Shown: in pieces, positions 38,984 through 44,954 of the stretch
How the letters are laid out: the number at the start of each line of letters is the position of its first letter
Position numbering within the stretch: position 1 is the first letter of the stretch
DNA from: Candidatus Lindowbacteria bacterium RIFCSPLOWO2_12_FULL_62_27
Lineage (GTDB): Bacteria; Lindowbacteria; 2-12-FULL-62-27
Assembly (NCBI GenBank): GCA_001784175.1
Contig: MFPR01000040.1
Coordinates: 1 to 44,954, forward strand
Reading direction: 5' to 3'
DNA length: 44,954 bases
Program-made: the position numbers and the translations under genes
Notes under the pieces: model-generated
The model's database searches: none
What the model saw: the letters and a program-made list of their open reading frames with translations, nothing else
What the model was told of the DNA's origin: nothing

Positions 38984-40285
38984 ATGAACGATCGAACAGG
39001 AATCAGGATCGCGATTGCGTTTGTGGCGCTCGCCTCATGTCTCTTGCCTTGCGCCTACGCCGCGGCCGACAACACCAACATGGACATCCTGCATTTTGCC
39101 ACGCGGCTGCAGCGGTTCGATGAACTCGTGTTCAAACTCGAGCCCGGCGACAACAAACAGGCGCGCCTCATTCTCAAGGGTCTCGATGTCCTTTCCGGCG
39201 AGATCGCCGATTACAGGATTCGCAACAAGGTCAGCGCCGACCCCACGCTCGAATCCATTTCCCAGCGCATCAACAAACTCCGGCAGGACATTCTCAGAAT
39301 CGAGTCGGCCACGCCCGAAGAGGTCGAGAACGCTACGGCGCGCCAGGTCGAAGTCCTCAAAACGGTGTCATGGGACGTCGGGAATCTCGAAGACAAAGTT
39401 GCCCGGCTCGCCGGCGCCGGATACCGGCAGGAGGAAAAAACACGGATCCTTTCCGGTAAGACCCTCCCGGCCGTGGCGGAGGACATCGGCAAACATATGG
39501 AATTGATCGCGGACGGCCTGGCCCGCGTTTCCGAAGGCAACGCCATGATGTCCCAGATCCAGGAACGGCTCCTCGCCAATCCCGGCATCTACGGGTTCGA
39601 CGCCAAGCTCATCGACCGCCTCAACACCGACCGCCGGTCCCTCGACGACCTTCAGGCGATCCTGTCCCAGCGCCAGCATGAGTACACGTCCGTTCGGTCC
39701 GCCATCGAGGAACTGACATCGATTGATGACGAAATCCAGCTCTACCCCGCCAACTACGCACAGGCCATCGCCGATTTCCGCTCGCATCTCTATCTTTCCA
39801 GCCCCGAAGCCTTCTCGGCCGAAATGCGCCATGCGCATGGTAAACTTCAGCAGGCGGAAAAGATGATCGAAGAAGGCCGCCGGACCGAAGCCACCGTCCT
39901 TTTGGTCGAGTCCCGGGAGGCCTACGACAAATGGGCGCCGACGTACCAGAGAGCGGAGGAACTTTACCTCAATGCCAAGGGCGAGCATGACCGCACCGAC
40001 GCCTTGGGCGCCCGGCGCACGGCCCTCTACGCGTTCCTCTTCCAGACCCTCGCCGGCACCCTCCGCGACCCCTCGGCCCTCGAGCAGTCCGAATCCAAAG
40101 GCATGCGCAAATACCTCCGGGCGGTCGAGCCTCTCCACGACGATTTTGCGTTCCTCGTGGACCGCTACCAGACCGTCGCCGAAACCTGGGCCTACGTAGG
40201 AGGCGCCGGCCTCAAACAGCGCCTCCAGGCGCTCCTCCTCGACGCCCCGGCGGGCCTCGGTAAAACGCGCGTCGTCCAGAAATAA
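38984..40285 (+). CDS. Exported helical protein, unrecognised
   Basis: A 433-residue protein with a signal peptide (MNDRTGIR, hydrophobic IAIAFVALASCLLP, cleavage near AYAAA). An LASC sequence at 16-19 could be read as a lipobox, but the hydrophobic core continues past it, so signal peptidase I is more likely. The rest is charged and appears almost wholly alpha-helical, with heptad-like stretches (ISQRINKLRQDILRIES, ERLLANPG, LQAILSQRQHEYTSVRSAIE) and no catalytic motif. The ATG at 38,984 is preferred over an in-frame TTG at 38,945, which is part of the -35 box and would put extra residues before the signal peptide. It is followed after 152 bases by a lipoprotein gene on the same strand. A structural or scaffold role in the periplasm is a guess only. 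Confidence 0.75.
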   Translation: MNDRTGIRIAIAFVALASCLLPCAYAAADNTNMDILHFATRLQRFDELVFKLEPGDNKQARLILKGLDVLSGEIADYRIRNKVSADPTLESISQRINKLRQDILRIESATPEEVENATARQVEVLKTVSWDVGNLEDKVARLAGAGYRQEEKTRILSGKTLPAVAEDIGKHMELIADGLARVSEGNAMMSQIQERLLANPGIYGFDAKLIDRLNTDRRSLDDLQAILSQRQHEYTSVRSAIEELTSIDDEIQLYPANYAQAIADFRSHLYLSSPEAFSAEMRHAHGKLQQAEKMIEEGRRTEATVLLVESREAYDKWAPTYQRAEELYLNAKGEHDRTDALGARRTALYAFLFQTLAGTLRDPSALEQSESKGMRKYLRAVEPLHDDFAFLVDRYQTVAETWAYVGGAGLKQRLQALLLDAPAGLGKTRVVQK

Positions 40286-40313
40286 AGGAATGTGACCAAG
40301 ATCACAATCTTTT
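40284..40313 (+). promoter_or_regulatory. CRP/FNR-type palindrome within an extended hairpin
   Basis: TGTGACCAAGATCACA at 40,291-40,306 fits TGTGA-N6-TCACA, the binding consensus of CRP-family regulators in proteobacteria. The flanks extend it: AAAGGA (40,284-40,289) pairs with TCTTTT (40,308-40,313) through one G-U pair, with a single A-A mismatch, so RNA could fold an 11-pair stem directly at the upstream stop codon. It may be an operator for the next gene, a weak intrinsic terminator for the previous one, or both. The centre lies about 52 bases before the predicted transcription start, not a canonical CRP activating distance. Confidence 0.45.
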
Positions 40314-40316
40314 CCC

Positions 40317-40344
40317 TTGCCTTGTCCCGGAAATAACTTAAAAT
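40317..40344 (+). promoter_or_regulatory. Weak promoter candidate before the 40,438 lipoprotein gene
   Basis: TTGCCT (40,317-40,322), 16-base spacer, TAAAAT (40,339-40,344), in the only AT-richer part of this gap. Predicted start is near 40,351, leaving a leader of about 87 bases. Confidence 0.35.
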
Positions 40345-40437
40345 AAGGAAGGTAAACCTCGTTTCTCGTAAATATGGGATAGCATCAAGCTGATCGTTTT
40401 CGTCCAGAGGGGGCAACCGGGGTTTTGGGGATCGGTC

Positions 40438-41514
40438 ATGAATGCGCCGGGATTGAAAATCGATTGGCGCTTTGGGGTGGTTGGGGTACTTCTATCCGTG
40501 ACGGCCGCGTGTAGTCCTCTGTCCATGGGCTATACCCAGCGGCTCAAGCCTCTCCACATCGTCACCTATGCGACCACCGACAACAAGGTGCTCAAGAAAC
40601 GCGCCTATTTCGAGGACAATTACTCGAATGTCATCACGCTGACCGACTATGTCAAAGACGGGCTTCTTCCGTACGACGACCGCGATGGGATGGTCGATCA
40701 GATCAGCCTGGAGGTCTACAACCGCGGCCTTTTGATGGATTTCTTCGTTCAGGACGGGTCCATCTACTCGGACCATCTCCTGTTGCAGAAGGAGAAGTCC
40801 ATGGATGGCGTGAACATGGACGCCATCCGGGTACTGACTGAGAAGTTCGTGCATCAGAACGATTATGTGAAGACGGCCTCCGTCAAGACCGAATATGAAA
40901 TCGCGCTCCACCGGATCATCCCCGAACAGGCCCAGGCGGTCGTCGAAGTCGACGGGCAGCAGGAGAAGCTCCGGCAGGGCGTGCTGCAGAAAGTCGGCGG
41001 CGTCTATGTGCTGCTCGACAGGATCACGCGGTATGGCATCAAGGAATTCGACGACCGGCTCGATTCCGGGTTCGTCGTGGTCCGTATCGGCAACCAGGGC
41101 GTGCTCCTCCAGGCGGGCCAGCGGTCCAGGATCAGCATCGACCCCGCCCAGGCCGGCCGCAAGAAACTTCTCAAGACGGAGAAAACCAATTTCGTCTTCG
41201 TCGTCCACCGGCACGACGCTCCGGACCGCGCGCAGAGCGAACTCGAAGACATCTTCCACACGTTCCTGGTCGATCAGCCGGGCCACGAGCACGTCTGCTA
41301 CGACCGGATCGTCCGGGAGATGGACGCCGCATTTTCGTCAGACTCGAGCGCCGTCTCCGGATACAAGGTCGTCGAGGACCCCTTCGCCAAAGACCGCCCG
41401 GCCGGGTTTGCGGCCCAGGTCAAGGACCAGATCAAAACCCGCATGGGCGAACTCTACCAGTTCCTCTCCTCCCTCACCGGCCCCACCCTCGCCATCCGCG
41501 GCTTCGTTCGGTAG
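40438..41514 (+). CDS. Predicted lipoprotein, unrecognised
   Basis: A 358-residue protein beginning with a lipoprotein-like signal (MNAPGLKIDWRF, hydrophobic GVVGVLLSVTAAC, lipid-modified C25 expected; the lipobox VTAAC is slightly atypical). The ATG at 40,438 has a weak GGGGA about 7 bases upstream. The mature part is mixed alpha/beta and charged, with no membrane segment and no motif I can assign. Visible segments include a Tyr/Asp-rich front (HIVTYATTDNK, LPYDDRDGMVDQ), a strand-rich middle (SGFVVVRIGNQGVLLQAGQ) and a helical C-terminus (FAAQVKDQIKTRMGELYQFL). It lies between another exported protein and a glycosidase on the same strand, which suggests an envelope function but not a specific one. 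Confidence 0.75.
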   Translation: MNAPGLKIDWRFGVVGVLLSVTAACSPLSMGYTQRLKPLHIVTYATTDNKVLKKRAYFEDNYSNVITLTDYVKDGLLPYDDRDGMVDQISLEVYNRGLLMDFFVQDGSIYSDHLLLQKEKSMDGVNMDAIRVLTEKFVHQNDYVKTASVKTEYEIALHRIIPEQAQAVVEVDGQQEKLRQGVLQKVGGVYVLLDRITRYGIKEFDDRLDSGFVVVRIGNQGVLLQAGQRSRISIDPAQAGRKKLLKTEKTNFVFVVHRHDAPDRAQSELEDIFHTFLVDQPGHEHVCYDRIVREMDAAFSSDSSAVSGYKVVEDPFAKDRPAGFAAQVKDQIKTRMGELYQFLSSLTGPTLAIRGFVR

Positions 41515-41528
41515 CGTGTAAGTTATTT

Positions 41529-41560
41529 CCCCCATTGAAAAGGGGGGATGAAGGGGGGTT
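41529..41560. repeat. GC-rich palindromic element, second copy
   Basis: CCCCC, an 8-base loop ATTGAAAA, GGGGGG, a 5-base ATGAA, then GGGGGG. It has the same arrangement (C-run, short loop, G-run, short spacer, second G-run, T's) as the element at 31,246-31,295, and it too lies between two genes. There is no T-run directly after the hairpin, so it is a poor intrinsic terminator. Confidence 0.55.
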
Positions 41561-41610
41561 CAAGCTCGCTATTGCCCCCGCCGGGGTTTGCTGTCATGAT
41601 GCGCCGAAAC

Positions 41611-41615
41611 GGAGG
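41611..41615 (+). promoter_or_regulatory. Ribosome-binding site of the glycosidase gene
   Basis: GGAGG, 6 bases before the ATG at 41,622; it fixes the start of this gene. No clear separate promoter was seen in the 107-base gap, so read-through from the upstream lipoprotein gene is likely. Confidence 0.7.
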
Positions 41616-41621
41616 TTGTCC

Positions 41622-44600
41622 ATGTGGAGCCGCGCTGCCATTCGGTCGTTCATCCTGTGTGCGTTGATGTCCCTCGCGCCGCCTGTGTGGGCGGCCGAGG
41701 CGAAAATGTCGGTCATCGAGAAGTTCGAGACGGCGGAGGGCTGGACCAAATTCCAGGGCGACGGCGTGGGATTCGACATCGGTTCCGAGGAGGGCGTCGA
41801 AGGCCGCGCGCTGGCCCTCCGGTTTGATTTCACCGGCAACAAGGCCTTCGCCGTCGCCGGGAAAAAGATGCCGGTTCGGCTGCCTGAAAATTACAAGCTC
41901 ACCTTTTATGTCCGCGGGGACGCGCCCGACAACCATCTGGAGTTGAAGCTGGTGGACGCAGCCGGCAATGTCTTCTGGAAAAAATTTTCCGATTTTGCGT
42001 TTCCCAAAGACTGGAGGAAAATCTCCATTCTGAAGCGGGACATCACGTTCGCATGGGGACCTTCGAAATATGACGACCTCCGGGAGGTCGACCGGATGGA
42101 AGTCGGCGTTTCCTGCGGGAGCGGCGGGACGGGCGCCGTCTGGTTTGACGAGCTGACCCTGGTTGAACTGCCGGCGTCCCCGCCCGAACCGAAACCGGAC
42201 CTGCAGCGCGCCCGCGTCACGGCGTCGAGCGTTCAGGAGGACCGGTTCGGCGCGAAGGCCGCCATGGACGGTGATTTCGGCACGCGGTGGTCAAGCGGGT
42301 TCAACGACGCCGAATGGCTCGTCATCGATCTGGGCGAAATCCGCGATCTGGCGGGACTCACGATCTTCTGGGAAGCCGCCTTCGGCGAGGCGTACGATGT
42401 GCTGCTTTCGGAGGACGGCGATGTCTATCGAACCGTCCACACGGAAGCGCGGGGCGACGGAAACCGCGATCTCATCTTTTTCCGGAAACAGAACGCGAGA
42501 TTCATCAAAATCGCCGGCCGCCGGCGCGGGACGGCATGGGGATACTCGATCTTCGAGGTCCAGCCGGTATTTGGCGCGGTCGCGCCCGACATCACGGCGT
42601 CGTCCAATCCCCATGATGCCCCGGCCGCACTGGACGGCGACCCGCAAACCGTTTGGGCGGCCGGCAAAGGCGCCCGGCAGAGCCTGACGATCGATTTCAA
42701 AAAAAGTATGTCCCTCGGCGGTTTTTTCATCCGGCTGGGATCATCGCCCGTCGTCCGTCGGGTCGTATCGGTGTCGGACGACGGCGAATCCTGGGAGGAG
42801 GTCGTGTCCTCCAACCGCAGAGCGGCCGGGACCGATTACATTTTCATGCCCGCGACGGATGGGCGGTACTTCAAACTTGATCTCACTGCGACCGGTGGGC
42901 CGCCGGCCGTCGCCGACATCACGCTCAAAGGGCCGGAGGAGAAAAGCACGCCCCAGCGGATCCTCGAAATCGCGGCGCTGGAATCTCCCAGAGGCTCATA
43001 CCCGCGATGGCTCAGCAAACAACAGGAGTACTGGACGGTCGTGGGCGCCGTGGACGACGACCAGGAGAGCCTTCTGTCGGAGGACGGCGTGCTCGAACCG
43101 TGGCACCGGAGCCACACCGTCGCGCCGTTTCTGAAAATCAACGGGCGACTGCGGACGTACGCGGATGTCGAAACGGAACAAGAGCTCGCCGACGGGTATC
43201 TCCCGCTGCCCCGCGTTGTCTGGAAAAGCGTCGAGTGCGATTTGATCATCGAGGCCTTTGCGGCGGGCAGCGCCCAGAAAACGTCCACGTATCTGACGTA
43301 TACGGTCGTCAACAAAACGGCCGCGCCGCTCGCGGGGCAATTCTATCTCGCCATCCGGCCCCTGCAGGTCAATCCGCCCTGGATGCACGGCGGGCTGGCC
43401 GAAATCAGAACGATCGAATACGATCGCCTCAAGCCCGGATTCATGAGCCTGAACGGCCGCCCTGCTCTGTTCGTTCCGCGTCCCCCGGACACCTATGGGA
43501 CTGCGGCCTTCAAGAGCGCCGACCAGTACGGCGACATTGTCGAGGACATTCGAGCCGGCGCCCTGTCCGTGGGCGCCGACACGTTCAGCGATCCGCAGGG
43601 CTTGGGATCGGCCGCGCTCGAGTATGCGTTCAACATCGAACCGGGCGCGCGGGCGCAGTGGAATTTTGCGGTCCCGCTGCACGAGGAAAGCGAGATCGAT
43701 CCGGCCGGCGTCAGAGACGCCGGCACTTGGGGCGCCGGAGGCGCTGATCCGGCCGGCGATGTGGAGGCCGGACGGTCCGCCGTCCTGGAATTCTGGAGGG
43801 ACAAACTGAGCCGGATCCGGATCGAGTTGCCCGATACGGAATTCGTCCGGACACTTCAATCGAACATCGCCTACATCCTCATCAACGACGACCGGTTCCG
43901 GCTGCAGCCCGGATCGAGAAACTACGAAGCCTCCTGGATGCGCGATGGGTCGATCGCGGCCCAGGCGCTCCTCGCCATGGGTTACACCTCGGAGGTGGAA
44001 CGGTACCTGAACTGGATTTCCGGGTTTGTCGGCGCCGACGGATGGGTCCCGTTCATCGTCAGCAACACCGACAAGATCGAAACGCACGGCTGGAAGGAAT
44101 TCGACAGCCAGGGCCAGTACATCTTTGCGCTCCTTCAATATTATCTGTATACAAAGGACGAGCCGTTCCTGCGCGACAAGGCCGGCCGTATCGACAGCGA
44201 CGTCCAATTCATCAGGAACCTGCGGGCGGAGCGAAAGACGGCGGACTATGAGAAGCCGGACCAGCGCGAATTTTTCGGCCTGTTTCCGGAATCGGTCAGC
44301 CATGAGGGATACATCGATCCGCCGCGCCACAGTTACTGGGATTGCTTCTGGGGCGTGAGGGGACTGGAGGACGCGGCCCGGATTTTCCGGATTCTCGGGG
44401 ACGGCGAAAAAAGCAAACGGGCCGAGGAGGAGCGGCGTGACTTTCAAACCTGTTTGTACGAATCAATCGGGCGGGTGGTCGAGAAGAAGAAGATCGATTA
44501 CATGCCCGGCTGCGCGGAATTGGGCGATCCAGATCCTACCGCGTCGGCCGCCGCCCTCTGGCCCTGCGGCCAGCTTGGAAACCTCCCGCGGCCGCTGGCG

Positions 44601-44954
44601 CTCGCGACGTTCGAGCGGTACTGGACCGATCTTCAGAAGAGAGGCGATCCGAACTGGAAGGGCGGATTCACGCCCTACGAAATCCGGAACGCCAACGCCT
44701 ATCTGTTAACCGGGCAGGCGGACCGGGCGCACGCCATGCTGAAGAGATATTTCGAATGGAAGCGGCCGAGGGCGTGGAACCACTGGGCCGAGGTCGTCGT
44801 GTCGGACTACCGGCTCGCGCAGTATCTCGGCGACATGCCGCACACGTGGATCGGCGCGGAATTCGTCAACGGGGTCCGGAACATGCTGGTGATGGAGTCG
44901 GGGGACGCCCTGTATCTCGGCAAAGGCATTTGCAGAGAATGGGTCGAGCCGGGT
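41622..44954 (+). CDS. Secreted glycosidase-like protein with CBM and two discoidin domains (3' end outside window)
   Basis: 1,111 codons to the right edge, still open. The ATG at 41,622 has GGAGG 6 bases upstream. Signal peptide: residues 1-25 (cleavage near VWAAEA). Residues ~30-182 form a beta-sandwich carbohydrate-binding-like domain (FETAEGW start, AVWFDELTLVEL end). Residues ~195-315 are an F5/8 type C (discoidin) domain (VTASS, AMDGDFGTRWSS, WLVIDLGE). Residues ~320-438 are a second, weaker discoidin domain (ITASSNP, ALDGDPQTVWAA, LTIDF). From ~455 a large catalytic-type region follows, with six-hairpin (alpha/alpha)6 glycosidase hallmarks: SWMRDGS (~771-777), EFDSQGQYIFALLQYYL (~825-841) and HSYWDCFWGVRGL (~902-914). 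Such proteins act on polysaccharides outside the cytoplasm; the specific sugar cannot be told. The acidic residues near 775 and 827 are candidates for catalysis, on family resemblance only. Confidence 0.85.
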   Translation, partial: MWSRAAIRSFILCALMSLAPPVWAAEAKMSVIEKFETAEGWTKFQGDGVGFDIGSEEGVEGRALALRFDFTGNKAFAVAGKKMPVRLPENYKLTFYVRGDAPDNHLELKLVDAAGNVFWKKFSDFAFPKDWRKISILKRDITFAWGPSKYDDLREVDRMEVGVSCGSGGTGAVWFDELTLVELPASPPEPKPDLQRARVTASSVQEDRFGAKAAMDGDFGTRWSSGFNDAEWLVIDLGEIRDLAGLTIFWEAAFGEAYDVLLSEDGDVYRTVHTEARGDGNRDLIFFRKQNARFIKIAGRRRGTAWGYSIFEVQPVFGAVAPDITASSNPHDAPAALDGDPQTVWAAGKGARQSLTIDFKKSMSLGGFFIRLGSSPVVRRVVSVSDDGESWEEVVSSNRRAAGTDYIFMPATDGRYFKLDLTATGGPPAVADITLKGPEEKSTPQRILEIAALESPRGSYPRWLSKQQEYWTVVGAVDDDQESLLSEDGVLEPWHRSHTVAPFLKINGRLRTYADVETEQELADGYLPLPRVVWKSVECDLIIEAFAAGSAQKTSTYLTYTVVNKTAAPLAGQFYLAIRPLQVNPPWMHGGLAEIRTIEYDRLKPGFMSLNGRPALFVPRPPDTYGTAAFKSADQYGDIVEDIRAGALSVGADTFSDPQGLGSAALEYAFNIEPGARAQWNFAVPLHEESEIDPAGVRDAGTWGAGGADPAGDVEAGRSAVLEFWRDKLSRIRIELPDTEFVRTLQSNIAYILINDDRFRLQPGSRNYEASWMRDGSIAAQALLAMGYTSEVERYLNWISGFVGADGWVPFIVSNTDKIETHGWKEFDSQGQYIFALLQYYLYTKDEPFLRDKAGRIDSDVQFIRNLRAERKTADYEKPDQREFFGLFPESVSHEGYIDPPRHSYWDCFWGVRGLEDAARIFRILGDGEKSKRAEEERRDFQTCLYESIGRVVEKKKIDYMPGCAELGDPDPTASAAALWPCGQLGNLPRPLALATFERYWTDLQKRGDPNWKGGFTPYEIRNANAYLLTGQADRAHAMLKRYFEWKRPRAWNHWAEVVVSDYRLAQYLGDMPHTWIGAEFVNGVRNMLVMESGDALYLGKGICREWVEPG

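Noticed and set aside
37963-39123. Plus-strand 386-codon open frame through the SpoVG-like lipoprotein
   Set aside because: It is antisense to a gene with recognisable domains, lipobox, ribosome-binding site and promoter. The translation is Ser/Pro/Phe-rich without family features and would run over the start of the 38,984 gene.

Overview
The window is GC-rich coding DNA from a bacterium that exports very large multidomain proteins. Two of the proteins look like lipoproteins and the others carry Sec signal peptides, so a diderm cell is likely. The taxon cannot be fixed from this sequence. Giant Ig-repeat proteins with discoidin-type glycosidases suggest an uncultivated, giant-gene-bearing lineage, but that is only an inference.

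Left part (1-31,239, minus strand): one uninterrupted reading frame fills 31 kb and runs off the left edge. It encodes at least 10,413 residues of a secreted protein. After a signal peptide come about seven copies of a ~190-residue module with EF-hand-like acidic loops, then Ig-like domains, then a hierarchical array of ~1,270-1,360-residue units. Each unit is itself a string of Ig-like domains. The units have common flanks and one of two middle cassettes, in the order (degenerate B half)-A-A-A-B-A-B, with more beyond the edge.

Upstream in the same orientation (31,314-37,625) is a 2,103-residue secreted protein. It has a phospholipase D-like domain with two HKD motifs, fibronectin-III modules, a lamin-tail-like domain and a C-terminal bacterial Ig domain. 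Its stop codon lies next to the start of the giant gene, separated by a GC-rich palindromic element, so the two probably form one operon read from a promoter near 37.8 kb. An AT-rich ~500-base interval precedes it. Before that is a gene for a lipoprotein carrying two tandem SpoVG-like domains, which is unusual because SpoVG is normally a free cytoplasmic nucleic-acid-binding protein.

Right part (38,984-44,954, plus strand): transcription diverges at about 38.9 kb. Three plus-strand genes follow: an unrecognised helical exported protein, an unrecognised lipoprotein, and a large secreted glycosidase-like protein that runs off the right edge. The glycosidase has a carbohydrate-binding domain, two discoidin domains and an (alpha/alpha)6-type catalytic region. 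A TGTGA-N6-TCACA palindrome inside a longer hairpin lies between the first two.

Together the window looks like a cell-envelope/surface locus: a giant adhesin- or stalk-like protein, a partner exoprotein with a PLD-type head, lipoproteins, and carbohydrate-degrading capacity. No RNA genes, CRISPR arrays, insertion sequences or attachment sites were seen. The many long open frames on the plus strand below 37.6 kb are antisense shadows of the two huge genes.
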